Source: Gracilinema caldarium DSM 7334 | GTDB taxonomy: Bacteria > Spirochaetota > Spirochaetia > Treponematales > Breznakiellaceae | Assembly (NCBI RefSeq): GCF_000219725.1 | Contig: NC_015732.1 | Location: 1,302,001 to 1,366,000, forward strand | Direction: 5' to 3' | DNA: 64,000 nucleotides | Shown: piece after piece, positions 54,456 to 63,752 of the stretch | How positions within the stretch are numbered: the stretch's first letter is position 1 | How the letters are laid out: every line of letters starts with the position of its first letter | Made by a program: the position numbers and the translations under genes | Notes under the pieces: model-generated | The model's database searches: none | Seen by the model: only the letters and a program-made list of their open reading frames with translations | Told to the model about the DNA's origin: nothing

Positions 54456-55334
54456 ATGAAAAAAAATCTTGCTTCTCTCCTTGTAGTGGTGATGGCCGCT
54501 GCTATTTCCTTACCACTTTTTGCGCAACCACGTTTTACGGATGCCGCAGGTCGCAGTATTACTCTACAGCAAAGTGCAGGTAGAATTGTTAGTCTAACCC
54601 CAGCTGTTACGGAAACGCTTTTTGCTATTGGTGCTGGGGATCAGGTTGTTGGTGTTACTGAATTTTGTAATTATCCTTCGGCTGTCTCAAGCAAAACAAG
54701 GGTCGGTGGATTTTCTGGAGCTACCATTAGCATTGAACAGATTGTAGCATTAAAGCCCGATCTGGTGATTCTGTCTGCAGTTATGCATGCTAAGGTAATT
54801 CCCCTGTTAGATCAGGTAAAAATTCCATGTTTTGCAGTTGAACCAGGATCTTTTGCGGATGTCTATAGGGATATTCTCACTCTTGGAGCCCTCACTGGGC
54901 ATGAAAAGGAAGCCCGCACGGTGGTAACTGCTATGCAAAAACGAATTGCAGCGGTTCAAACTATCCCTACCACAAAAGGTACCCCTCGAGTTTTTTGGGA
55001 ACTTTGGGACGACCCGCTCATGACCGCAGGAGGTCCTACCTTTATTAGTGAAGCGATTGTTCTAGCTGGTGGCAAAAATGTTTTTGCCGATCTACAAGAA
55101 CAGTGGCCGCAGGTAAGTTTTGAAGAGTTACTTGTCAGAAACCCTGATTGGATCTTGTCCGGTACTGATCATGGAGATCGGATGAGGCTTGAGGATATAA
55201 TGAATCGACCCGGATGGTTGAATATTCCCGCAGTGAAAAATGGGAAAATTGCCACTATAGAATCAGATATTATCTATAGAGGGGGGCCCCGCCTGGCCGA
55301 TGCGGTAGAAGCCCTAGCAAAGATTCTTAAATAA
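54456..55334 (+). CDS. btuF: Vitamin B12-type ABC transporter substrate-binding protein
   Basis: The 292-residue precursor has a signal peptide (MKKN then LASLLVVVMAAA, cleaved after LFA). I start at ATG 54456, eight bases after AGGACGAG; GTG 54447 is in frame. It is a class III (FecB/BtuF-like) binding protein, with RIVSLTPAVTETLFAIGAGDQVVGVTEFCNYP and MTAGGPTFISEAI. The upstream cobalamin riboswitch makes B12 or a corrinoid the likely ligand rather than a siderophore. Confidence 0.92.
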   Translation: MKKNLASLLVVVMAAAISLPLFAQPRFTDAAGRSITLQQSAGRIVSLTPAVTETLFAIGAGDQVVGVTEFCNYPSAVSSKTRVGGFSGATISIEQIVALKPDLVILSAVMHAKVIPLLDQVKIPCFAVEPGSFADVYRDILTLGALTGHEKEARTVVTAMQKRIAAVQTIPTTKGTPRVFWELWDDPLMTAGGPTFISEAIVLAGGKNVFADLQEQWPQVSFEELLVRNPDWILSGTDHGDRMRLEDIMNRPGWLNIPAVKNGKIATIESDIIYRGGPRLADAVEALAKILK

Positions 55335-55336
55335 AT

Positions 55337-56356
55337 ATGCCCCGCAGGCGTTATCTTTCTATCATTCTATTACTTTTTATTGTTTTATGTTTTACCGCCC
55401 TGTATGGTGTTGCTGCTGGGGCGGTCACTATCCCTTTGAGGGAAATCGTTGGGGCTATGAGTGTTCTTTTTTCTCATGAGCAAAAGGATACAAATTTTAC
55501 TATTCTCTTTTACCTCAGGCTTCCCCGGGTATTGCTTGCTATGGCTGTAGGTGCATCCCTATCTGTGGCAGGGGCTGGTTTTCAGGGCTTTTTTCGAAAC
55601 CCCTTAGCAGATCCCTATGTTATTGGTGCTTCTTCCGGGGCTGCTCTTGGAGCAGCCCTTGCCATTGTACTCTCTCTTCCTTCAGCAGGTCCGGTTTCTT
55701 CCATCTCTCTTTGTGCCTTTCTTGGAGCCCTGATGGCAACATTTCTAGCCTTTGGATTGTCTCGTTTTGCAGGAGACCCTCCCCCTTCAGTGGCGTTGCT
55801 TTTAGCGGGCACTGCCTTGAGTGCCTTTTTTTCAGCCCTCTTATCTTTAGTTCTTGTCCTTAAGGATAAGGACATGCACCGGGTGTATTATTGGCTTCTC
55901 GGTGGGCTGGGAATGTCATCGTGGACAGAACTAGTAACCATGGTGCCAATTATGATTCTTGGAGCCGGACTTGTTTATCTGGCATCAAGGCCTCTGGATA
56001 TTCTCATTCAAGGGGATGATGTGGCCCATTCCCTGGGGATAGATGTACGGCGTTTACGATTCTTAGTCGCCACGGGGGCCTCTCTGGCTGCTGCTGCGGC
56101 AGTGGCGAGCGCAGGGATTATCGGTTTTGTAGGTCTGATTGCTCCCCATGCCATGCGGATAATTGTGGGACCAAGTCATCGACGTTTATTGCCTGCTGCC
56201 GCTCTAGGAGGGGCACTCTTGGTACTTGTTGCAGATATTGTTGCCCGTAGGATTGCTGCTCCTTTGGAATTACCGATAGGGATCATTACATCAATTATTG
56301 GAGCTCCTTTTTTTATATTGTTATTATTTAAACGAGGGCGCCATCTTGGAAGCTGA
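55337..56356 (+). CDS. btuC: Vitamin B12-type ABC transporter permease
   Basis: The 339-residue protein has nine to ten membrane helices and the FecCD/BtuC signatures: LRLPRVLLAMAVGASLSVAGAGFQGFFRNPLADPYVIG near the N-terminus and IIGFVGLIAPHAMRIIVGPSHRRLLPAAALGG near the C-terminus. It starts two bases after btuF. It forms the membrane channel of the B12 importer. Confidence 0.94.
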   Translation: MPRRRYLSIILLLFIVLCFTALYGVAAGAVTIPLREIVGAMSVLFSHEQKDTNFTILFYLRLPRVLLAMAVGASLSVAGAGFQGFFRNPLADPYVIGASSGAALGAALAIVLSLPSAGPVSSISLCAFLGALMATFLAFGLSRFAGDPPPSVALLLAGTALSAFFSALLSLVLVLKDKDMHRVYYWLLGGLGMSSWTELVTMVPIMILGAGLVYLASRPLDILIQGDDVAHSLGIDVRRLRFLVATGASLAAAAAVASAGIIGFVGLIAPHAMRIIVGPSHRRLLPAAALGGALLVLVADIVARRIAAPLELPIGIITSIIGAPFFILLLFKRGRHLGS

Positions 56357-57137
56357 TGTTCGACTATCGGTAGAACGCCTTACGGTGGGTTACCATGGGA
56401 AAGCTGTTCTTTCAGAAATATGTTTTTCTGTGCATAAGGGTGAGCTTTTTACCCTGGTAGGACCCAATGGATCAGGTAAAACGACATTACTCAAAGCCCT
56501 TGCCGGGCTTACACAACCTATTTCTGGGACTATTTTACTGGATTCCAAACCAATAACATCCTATTTGTCCTATGAGAGGGCGTCAAAAATCGGTTATGTA
56601 GCTCAGGCTAGCAGTATCCACTGGCCCTTTACGGTCTATGAACTTGTATCTCAAGGTCGCTTTCCCAGTCGCGGCTGGTTTGGGAATGAACGGCAAGAGG
56701 ACCGGATAGCAGTGGAAGAAGCCCTGGAAATTACCGATCTCTCGGGGTATCGTGAACGACTTGTAACAGAGCTTTCAGGCGGAGAATTGCAACGGGTGCT
56801 GATTGCCCGCTCTTTAGCCCAGAAACCGGAATTGTTGATACTCGATGAGCCCATATCTCATCTAGATATTCGTTATCAGATTACTACCATGGAACTACTG
56901 CAAAAGCTCATATCTCAGGGCTTATCTGCTGTTATCAGTCTCCATGATCTCAATCTGGCAAGTCTTTATGCTTCAACAATGAGTCTTGTGGCCAAGGGAT
57001 GCATCGTAAAGCATGGTACTGTACAGGAGGTGCTTCGTCCTGAAATATTGCAAGAAGCCTATACTATCGATGTGGAAGTTACTCCCCATCCGGAGCATCC
57101 AAACCTGCCTATGATTTATTACCATCGTCAGCGGTAA
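56346..57137 (+). CDS. btuD: Vitamin B12-type ABC transporter ATP-binding protein
   Basis: I start at TTG 56346, eight bases after GAGGG; the start overlaps the btuC end by 11 bp. The 263-residue ATPase has Walker A GPNGSGKT (about 40-47), signature LSGGELQR, Walker B LLILDEPISHLD and the H-loop in SLHDLNLA. It energises the riboswitch-controlled importer. Its end overlaps the convergent aminotransferase gene by 29 bp. Confidence 0.95.
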   Translation: MEADVRLSVERLTVGYHGKAVLSEICFSVHKGELFTLVGPNGSGKTTLLKALAGLTQPISGTILLDSKPITSYLSYERASKIGYVAQASSIHWPFTVYELVSQGRFPSRGWFGNERQEDRIAVEEALEITDLSGYRERLVTELSGGELQRVLIARSLAQKPELLILDEPISHLDIRYQITTMELLQKLISQGLSAVISLHDLNLASLYASTMSLVAKGCIVKHGTVQEVLRPEILQEAYTIDVEVTPHPEHPNLPMIYYHRQR

Positions 57138-58008
57138 CATCCTTTACCAGTCGATCGAAAGCTTTTTGAAGTGTTTTCGTAAGTGGACCTGGAGCACCTG
57201 TTCCAATAGTATAGTGATAGGCTCTGTTCTCAGCATCTATTGTTGTTACCGTTCTGATGGGCATTATTTCGGTGGTGGTTCCACAAATAAATGCTTCATC
57301 TGCTGCAAACAGTTCATCGACTGTATAAGTTACCTCTTTACAAGCCAACTTAGCTTCAGCGGCAAGCCTGAAAATTTCTAACCGGGTAATACCATTCAAG
57401 ATAAGATTGTTGGCGGGATGGGTGAGTAGTTCACCCCGTGATACGATAAAGAGGTTTGAAGAACTTCCTTCGGTTAGGATCCCCGCTCGCTCAAGAATAG
57501 CCTCATAACACCCCCGTTCTTTTGCTTGCTGCTTGCTGAGTACTGCCCCAAGAAGATTTAAGCTTTTAATATCATTTCTGAGCCATCGAATATCAGGTAA
57601 AAGGAGTACTTCGATGCCCTGGTCCATGTAACTAAAGGGTCGGGGGAGTGAGCTTGCGGAACCGGTAAAAATAGGGATTGTAGCAGAACTTGGAAATTGA
57701 TGCACCCGTGGAGCTATACCACGACTAATTTGTAGATAAACGATGCCATCAACGATACCTTCAGCTTCTACTAACATCTGGGCCCCTTTCAGAACCCGTT
57801 TTGTACAATCAGGAAAGGGAATGCGTAACTCCTTAAGGCTTCGTTCCATCCGCTTAGCATGGGCTTCGGCAAGAAAAAGTTTACCATTATAAACCCGTAT
57901 GACTTCGTATACCCCATCTCCAAACTGATACCCCCGGTCTTCAATATCTATTTTGGCATCCTGTCGTGGAATAAGTGTATCTTGATAAAGTGCCCAATTA
58001 CCTGACAT
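57109..58008 (-). CDS. Class IV aminotransferase, D-amino-acid transaminase-like
   Basis: The PLP enzyme has the class IV layout: EDRGYQFGDGVYEVIRV, PLP-lysine in NDIKSLNLL (Lys148 of this form), CYEAILERAG, and LTEGSSSNLFIV. The combination is closest to D-alanine aminotransferase (Dat); a branched-chain aminotransferase is less likely. I start at Met 58008, six bases after AGAGGT, rather than 58014. It lies 11 bp after the class V aminotransferase gene and is co-transcribed with it. D-amino acids for the cell wall would fit. Confidence 0.9.
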   Translation of the reverse strand: MSGNWALYQDTLIPRQDAKIDIEDRGYQFGDGVYEVIRVYNGKLFLAEAHAKRMERSLKELRIPFPDCTKRVLKGAQMLVEAEGIVDGIVYLQISRGIAPRVHQFPSSATIPIFTGSASSLPRPFSYMDQGIEVLLLPDIRWLRNDIKSLNLLGAVLSKQQAKERGCYEAILERAGILTEGSSSNLFIVSRGELLTHPANNLILNGITRLEIFRLAAEAKLACKEVTYTVDELFAADEAFICGTTTEIMPIRTVTTIDAENRAYHYTIGTGAPGPLTKTLQKAFDRLVKDVTADDGNKS

Positions 58009-58019
58009 GTTCATACCTC

Positions 58020-59132
58020 TTAACGATGTAACATAGATTGCAAAGCACTAATAAGTTTGTCAACATTTTCTGCCTGGGCAGTATATCCCATAAGGCCGAT
58101 ACGCCAGATCTTTCCTTCCAGCGGTCCAAGACCCGCACCAATTTCAATATCATAGGATTCAAGCAGCACCTTTCGTACCCGCCCTTCATCCACACCCTCT
58201 GGGACGGTTACCGCGTTTAGCATGGGAAGCCGATAGGGTTCTGCCACTGGTAATTCAAGTCCTATCGAGGTAAGCCCCTGAACAAGCCTTTCGTGCATCT
58301 TCAGGTGCCGTACATAGGAGTTTTGTAAACCCTCTTCGAGAAGTACAGACAGCGCTGCATGGAGACCATACAGCATATTGATGGGGGCTGTATGATGATA
58401 AGCCCGTCTTGCTCCTTGCCAATAATCGATAATCATAGAAAGGTCTAAATACCAGTTGGGTACCTTGGTGGATCTGTTCTTTAGTTTTTCAATAGCCCGC
58501 TCTCCTATAGTAAGCGGTGCGAGTCCTGGTGGACAGGAGAGACATTTTTGGGTCCCCGAATAACAAAGGTCAGCACCGATTGCGTCTACCTCTACCGGAA
58601 TACCTCCAAGACTTGTTACTGCATCGACAATATAGAGAGCTCCTACCTCATGTACCAGGGGACCAAGCTTTTCCACGGGATTTCTTACACCTGTAGAAGT
58701 TTCTGCATGAACAATGGCTACTATCTGCCACTTTTTCTCCCGTATTTTTTTCTCCGCCACATTGGGATCAACCGGAGTACCCCAGGTAAATTCACACTCT
58801 TCTACTTCTGCACCCAAGCGGCGGGCAACCTCAGCCATTCGTTTGCCAAACACCCCATTAACCAGCACCAGGACTTTGTCACCGGGCTCCACAAGGTTAA
58901 CAAAGGCTGCCTCCATTCCCGCAGAACCGGTTCCTGACATGGGCAGGGTTATTTCGTTTTTTGTACCCATGACTTCCCGGAGCATAACTTTAATTTCGTC
59001 CATTATCGTGATAAACCTAGGGTCTAAGTGTCCAATCGTTGGCATTGATAGGGCTTCATATACTTTAGGATGCACACAGGAAGGTCCTGGTCCCATTAAG
59101 GTAGTTTTCGTAATGAGTTGTAATCCATTCAT
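58020..59132 (-). CDS. Class V aminotransferase (alanine--glyoxylate/serine--pyruvate type)
   Basis: The 370-residue PLP protein has MGPGPSCVHPKVYEAL, SGTGSAGMEAAF, VHAETSTGV, VDAVTSLGG and the PLP-lysine in YSGTQKCLSCPPGL (Lys196). The family accepts alanine, serine or related donors with glyoxylate. GGAGG lies upstream of the ATG. It is the first of a two-gene unit with the class IV aminotransferase. The exact substrate is not fixed by the sequence. Confidence 0.93.
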   Translation of the reverse strand: MNGLQLITKTTLMGPGPSCVHPKVYEALSMPTIGHLDPRFITIMDEIKVMLREVMGTKNEITLPMSGTGSAGMEAAFVNLVEPGDKVLVLVNGVFGKRMAEVARRLGAEVEECEFTWGTPVDPNVAEKKIREKKWQIVAIVHAETSTGVRNPVEKLGPLVHEVGALYIVDAVTSLGGIPVEVDAIGADLCYSGTQKCLSCPPGLAPLTIGERAIEKLKNRSTKVPNWYLDLSMIIDYWQGARRAYHHTAPINMLYGLHAALSVLLEEGLQNSYVRHLKMHERLVQGLTSIGLELPVAEPYRLPMLNAVTVPEGVDEGRVRKVLLESYDIEIGAGLGPLEGKIWRIGLMGYTAQAENVDKLISALQSMLHR

Positions 59133-59200
59133 ATGCGGTCCTCCTGCTCTATGGTACCACGCTTGACCTGATCCGCCAAGGCAGGGTACACCAGAAACCT

Positions 59201-59962
59201 ATGGAAAATGCTCATCAAGAACTGGATCCTCTTATTATTGCCGCAGAAACAGGACGACGTATCCTTGAGGCCGGTGGAGAAACGTATCGTGCGGAGGATG
59301 CCATTGTTCGGCTGTGTAAAGCATGGGGTTATACTGATGTAGAAGCCTTTGCTACTCCCACAGGCATAATGGCCTCTATCGTGGACCGAGATAACCGAAG
59401 CAGGGCAGTGGTACGACGAATTACCCGGCGGGTAGTCGATTTACATCGAATTAGCAGGCTCGATATGCTTGTCAGTATAACAGAACAAGAAGGATTAAGT
59501 GTAAATGCTGCAGAAGCGCGGCTTATAGAAATTGATCGTGAAAAACCCTATGCTACTTTGATAACTTTGTTAGCCGCTGCTTTGAGTGCATCACTCTTTA
59601 CACTTTTGTTTCATGGAAGTCTTCGTGATGCCATTGGCGCTTTTATAGTTGGTCTTGGCATAAAAACATTCGCATACATGTTGCAACGCTGGCATTTTCC
59701 TGATTTTATCACCACTATCATTGGTGGTGCCATTGCTGCACTGCTTTCCATAATTACCCTGCGAATCTGTATAGTAGAGCATATGGATAAAACCATAATA
59801 GGTTCTATCATGTTACTCGTTCCAGGGCTCGCCACCGTCAATGCAATCCGGGATACTATCGCAGGAGATCTGGTAGCTGGTATTGCCCGGCTTACCGATG
59901 CGTTTATTACTGCCGCAGCCCTGGCCATAGGAGCAGGGACGGTATTTTCACTTCTGAGGTAA
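59201..59962 (+). CDS. Threonine/serine exporter ThrE, N-terminal part
   Basis: The 253-residue protein is the ThrE_N/DUF1212 half: AETGRRILEAGGETYRAED at the start, then LDMLVSITEQEGL, and five membrane helices in the C-terminal 130 residues. Fused ThrE exports threonine and serine. Here the C-terminal half is a separate gene two bases downstream. The two should form one permease. Confidence 0.93.
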   Translation: MENAHQELDPLIIAAETGRRILEAGGETYRAEDAIVRLCKAWGYTDVEAFATPTGIMASIVDRDNRSRAVVRRITRRVVDLHRISRLDMLVSITEQEGLSVNAAEARLIEIDREKPYATLITLLAAALSASLFTLLFHGSLRDAIGAFIVGLGIKTFAYMLQRWHFPDFITTIIGGAIAALLSIITLRICIVEHMDKTIIGSIMLLVPGLATVNAIRDTIAGDLVAGIARLTDAFITAAALAIGAGTVFSLLR

Positions 59963-59964
59963 TT

Positions 59965-60378
59965 ATGGATATACTTTGGGCTTCCTTGGCATCGGGCACC
60001 TTCGCAATTGTTTTTAATGTACGGGGCAGACATATTCCCCTCGCAGCCCTTGGAGGAGGTCTTGGCTGGGCTGTTTATCAATTTTCAAGCACCGTTGTAG
60101 CCTCATCAGGGGTATCTTATTTTCTTTCCTCAATAGGGATTGCTCTTTATGCAGAGATCATATCGGGCTTATTCAAGCGGCCTGCAACGACCTATCTTGT
60201 GTGTGCTCTTATTCCCCTAGTCCCTGGAGGAGGAATGTACTATACCCTTGCCCATTCACTCCAAGGAGACCTGCAGGGGACCCTTTCTACCGGATTTGAA
60301 ACGCTCACTATTGCAGGGGCTATTGCCGCCGGTGTTGCAATCGGTTCCGCAATTGCCCGTTTAAGTAAGCGGCTCTGA
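59965..60378 (+). CDS. Threonine/serine exporter ThrE, C-terminal part (DUF3815)
   Basis: The 137-residue protein has four or five membrane helices with FNVRGRHIPLAALGGGLGW, YFLSSIGIALYAEI and LIPLVPGGGMYYT, the DUF3815/ThrE_2 pattern. It is made with the N-terminal half. Its end overlaps the convergent gene by 18 bp. Confidence 0.93.
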   Translation: MDILWASLASGTFAIVFNVRGRHIPLAALGGGLGWAVYQFSSTVVASSGVSYFLSSIGIALYAEIISGLFKRPATTYLVCALIPLVPGGGMYYTLAHSLQGDLQGTLSTGFETLTIAGAIAAGVAIGSAIARLSKRL

Positions 60379-61689
60379 ACTATCTTGGGACTTTTGAGGC
60401 TTTTGTACAATGACCTTATCGATACGGTTACCATCCATATCAACAATTTCGAAGGTATATCCATTCCAGTTATAGGTTGTCCCGGTTTTTGGAATTTCAC
60501 CGGCAATTTCTAGAATAAAGCCCGCTAAGGTGTTAAATTCGTGGTGATCCTTAATAAGAGCTCCAAAGCCGAGCAGCTCTGCCGCTTCATCAATATTGAC
60601 TGCTCCGCCGAGCAGGTAAGAACCATCCTCTCGGCGAATAATATCTTCCATGTCACGATCGGGTCTTGAAATTTGGCCAATTATTTCTTCAACCAGGTCC
60701 TGGATAGCAAGGGTTCCTGAAAACCCGCCATATTCATCCATTATCAGAATATATTCTGCCTGTTCTCTTTTAAAAACATCAAAGGCCTTAAGGGCTGACA
60801 TGGTCTCAGGGACTAAGATCGGTTTTTTCATGATCGATTTCAGCGGTTTTTTACTATCTAAAAGAATTTGTGTTAAAAGATCTTCTTTTGAAACGATACC
60901 AACCACCTCATCTGGTGTTTCATGACATACGGGATAATATTTTGGACTATCTGGTCTAAGAAGCATCGGTTTAAGACTGAGCAGATCCACCGTACTGTTA
61001 AGCCATGCCACTTCAGAACGGTAGGTCATAAAGGTTTTTACCGGCCGATCCCCAAGATAAAAAATGCCCTCTACCATAGTACGCTCAGATTCCTTTACAA
61101 TCCCCGATTGCTGACCTTCTTGAAGGGCTATATGCAGCTCCTCTTCAGTCATAGTATGGCTTGGAGCTACTCGGATATGAAAGATTTTAAGCAGAATTGA
61201 AGTGGAAAGAGCAAGGAATCCTACCAAGGGCTTAAAGATATGTGCAATGGCGTCCAGTATTGGCATAACAAATGAAGCAATTGACTCTGGTTTTGATAAC
61301 GCTACCTGTTTCGGAACCAGTTCCCCTAGTACGATGGAAAAATAGGTTATACCAATAACCACAATGGCTACTGCGATGCCCTCTGCATAAGGAACAAACA
61401 TGGGAACCTTTATTATAATCTTCAGCAAAGGTTCGGTCAGGGTTGAACCACCAAACGCACCAGCAAGAATGCCTATCAATGTAATGCCGATTTGAATTGT
61501 TGAAAGAAATCTTCCCGGTTCTTCCTTTGCAGCAAGGGCTCGTTTATAGGATTTTTTACCGTTCTTTGCCTTTGCGAGAAGCCGTGCCTTTTGAGAAGAT
61601 ACAAGGGACATTTCCGATAAAGAAAAAAAACCATTAATGAGAATGAGTATAAAAATAATGAGTATGTCTCTGAGGGCTGGAGATTCCAT
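60361..61689 (-). CDS. CNNM/CorC-type protein (DUF21, CBS pair, CorC_HlyC)
   Basis: The 442-residue protein has an N-terminal DUF21/CNNM domain with four membrane helices (for example ILIIFILILINGFFSLSEMSL, VPYAEGIAVAIVVIGITYFSIVLGELVPK), a CBS pair (about 205-330), and a C-terminal CorC_HlyC domain (about 345-430). Members are Mg2+/divalent-cation transporters or haemolysin-like. The start follows the HD-GYP stop by one base, so they are one transcript. Confidence 0.94.
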   Translation of the reverse strand: MESPALRDILIIFILILINGFFSLSEMSLVSSQKARLLAKAKNGKKSYKRALAAKEEPGRFLSTIQIGITLIGILAGAFGGSTLTEPLLKIIIKVPMFVPYAEGIAVAIVVIGITYFSIVLGELVPKQVALSKPESIASFVMPILDAIAHIFKPLVGFLALSTSILLKIFHIRVAPSHTMTEEELHIALQEGQQSGIVKESERTMVEGIFYLGDRPVKTFMTYRSEVAWLNSTVDLLSLKPMLLRPDSPKYYPVCHETPDEVVGIVSKEDLLTQILLDSKKPLKSIMKKPILVPETMSALKAFDVFKREQAEYILIMDEYGGFSGTLAIQDLVEEIIGQISRPDRDMEDIIRREDGSYLLGGAVNIDEAAELLGFGALIKDHHEFNTLAGFILEIAGEIPKTGTTYNWNGYTFEIVDMDGNRIDKVIVQKPQKSQDSSEPLT

Positions 61690-61690
61690 A

Positions 61691-62842
61691 TTATTCTTGA
61701 ATAGTTTCCACTTCTTCCTTAATTAAAGGCCGAACAATATGAACGCCATCATGGGATGTTTCAATGGTTTTATTTTTTCCATCCGGTGTTTTTTCTCCAA
61801 ATATTTGCACAATTGGATATCGCGGATTTTCTGGATTCACGTCTACCACCTGACCGTGTTTATTATTAGAAAGCAAAACATATAATCCAATAGGATAGAT
61901 GGAGAGGGAGTATACAAGAGCTCTGACGATGGTGTCATCATATTGTTGGCCTACATTTTTTAGAAGATCGATCATGCCGGTATAGCCATCCTTCGCATCT
62001 TTATAAGGTCTTAAAGCAGTGAGGGCTTCGTAGGAACAAGCTACAGAAATGATTTTTGCATAAAGGCTGATGCGTTCTCCCTTCAATTTTTGAGGATATC
62101 CCTCACCATTCTGACGTTCGTGATGCTCAAGGACTCCTACACAAATAGAAAGAGGAAAATCCAGGCTTTTTAAAATGTTATAGCTTAGAATGGGGTGGGT
62201 TAAAATAGCCTTGCGCTCTTGGGGACTTAAGGGCCGGTTGGACATATACAGTTGAGGTGGAAGTTTCAGCATACCAATCTCATGGAGCAATGCGGCTACT
62301 CCCAACTCTATAAGCCGATGATTCGGTAATTTTAAATAAGTTCCGATAATGACAGCGATAATAGTAGATTTTACCGTATGATTAGCCAGAAAATTCTGAT
62401 TTTTAGATAGGGGAATCTCTACTCGAAGTAAAAAACGGCGATCTTCTTTTACAACATCACATACTTCTTTAATCTTATCCGCCACTTCTTTAAAGTTAAT
62501 CTCGTTTTTTGTAGTATATCGAGTAAACAAGTTTTCAACATACAACAAGAATTTCTGATAAAATTCTATCGCCTGTTTAAGTCTTTCACTATCATTGTTA
62601 TTTTTAATTTCAACTTCTTTAATTTCTTCTCTTTCCTGTATGTTTGCAGTTGTCGTATCAGAATATTCCTCTTGAGGGATTCCATCGGATTGAACTTCTC
62701 TGAATTCCCAGTCTAAAAGAGCTTTTTTTAAAGCATTTGTGAAGGGCATTTCTGGTGTCGTCAGAATAAACCGTCCATCTAAATAAGCAGGTTTGGTAAA
62801 ATAACTGTCCTGCGGAATATCTTTAATGGGAAAGGATTGCAT
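61691..62842 (-). CDS. HD-GYP domain protein with altered HD motif
   Basis: The 383-residue protein has an N-terminal DUF3391-like region, a charged linker (about 55-90) and an HD-GYP domain (about 140-320). Metal-site candidates are His155, His187, His216, His240 and His241, with GYP at 248-250. The HD pair is His187-Glu188 and the usual HDIGK is HEIGM. Classical members cleave c-di-GMP; whether this one does is uncertain. It lies one base upstream of the CorC-type gene. Confidence 0.9.
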   Translation of the reverse strand: MQSFPIKDIPQDSYFTKPAYLDGRFILTTPEMPFTNALKKALLDWEFREVQSDGIPQEEYSDTTTANIQEREEIKEVEIKNNNDSERLKQAIEFYQKFLLYVENLFTRYTTKNEINFKEVADKIKEVCDVVKEDRRFLLRVEIPLSKNQNFLANHTVKSTIIAVIIGTYLKLPNHRLIELGVAALLHEIGMLKLPPQLYMSNRPLSPQERKAILTHPILSYNILKSLDFPLSICVGVLEHHERQNGEGYPQKLKGERISLYAKIISVACSYEALTALRPYKDAKDGYTGMIDLLKNVGQQYDDTIVRALVYSLSIYPIGLYVLLSNNKHGQVVDVNPENPRYPIVQIFGEKTPDGKNKTIETSHDGVHIVRPLIKEEVETIQE

Positions 62843-62912
62843 TATGTATACCCCTGTTGACCCGTGCCATACTTTTCTCTATCATTTTCGGCAATTATAA
62901 AGGAGAACACCA

Positions 62913-63752
62913 TTGAAATTCAAATCTATTTTTATTCTTTTTAATGCCGTAATTCTTCTCTCCTTTTGTTTTGTCTTTGCTATGCCCTTTTTTGCCCTTG
63001 GCGCAGAGTTTGCTCTCTCGTTCTGGAAAACCAGCTGGCCCTTAGGTCTCTTATTACTTATAATTCTAACAGGTTTTGACGTTTTTTTCATGACCAATGT
63101 TAAACTTTTTGAGCTTCTTGAACGGGAGGACTGGCCTGCCTTGGTGCAATATTTAGAAGATAGGGTTCTAAAACAGCATCGGTATACTCAGCGGCTTGTG
63201 AAACTACTCATCCATAGTTATCTTGTGATGTCGGATCCTCAAAGTGTGATTACGCTGGAAGTAAAGCTAAAAAAGGAAAACCCTAAACTACTTCGTAAAA
63301 ATACTCTTCTTTTTGGGCTCTCCCATGTACTTAAGGGTGATCATGTCGGTGCAGTCACATTATTTTTAGAACAAGAAAAAAACAGCAACCATGCCAATGA
63401 CTGGGAACAGTGGTATCTCTGTTTCGCCCTCCTGTTACAGCAAAAATTCACCGATGCCGCCGATCGGCTCATTGTCCTAGCTCAGCATAGCAAGGATTCC
63501 CTTGTTTGTGCTTTATCAGCTCTTTTTTTACAGGATACCATTGTTAAAGCCGTCCCCGAAAAGGCTATAGAGGCGAAACAGGCTGCTGAAACAGCAAAAC
63601 AGCGGATTAAGCGCGCTTTGCCTGACCTGAAAGCCTGGAATAAAGAACTGGGAAAAGCTCAGGGTGAGATTCATGTCATTATTTTGGCAAAGTCTCTGGA
63701 AGATGCAGCTCGATATATCTACGAGGAGGAACCGCACCATGCGCATGTTTAA
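62913..63752 (+). CDS. Membrane protein with TPR-like cytoplasmic region
   Basis: Translation starts at TTG with AAAGGAG seven to eight bases upstream. The 279-residue protein has two membrane helices (about 5-30 and 40-60), then helical pairs with weak TPR pattern (about 75-210) and a Lys/Ala-rich helix (about 210-250). I do not recognise it. Its stop is inside the start of the next gene by 14 bases. Confidence 0.78.
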   Translation: MKFKSIFILFNAVILLSFCFVFAMPFFALGAEFALSFWKTSWPLGLLLLIILTGFDVFFMTNVKLFELLEREDWPALVQYLEDRVLKQHRYTQRLVKLLIHSYLVMSDPQSVITLEVKLKKENPKLLRKNTLLFGLSHVLKGDHVGAVTLFLEQEKNSNHANDWEQWYLCFALLLQQKFTDAADRLIVLAQHSKDSLVCALSALFLQDTIVKAVPEKAIEAKQAAETAKQRIKRALPDLKAWNKELGKAQGEIHVIILAKSLEDAARYIYEEEPHHAHV

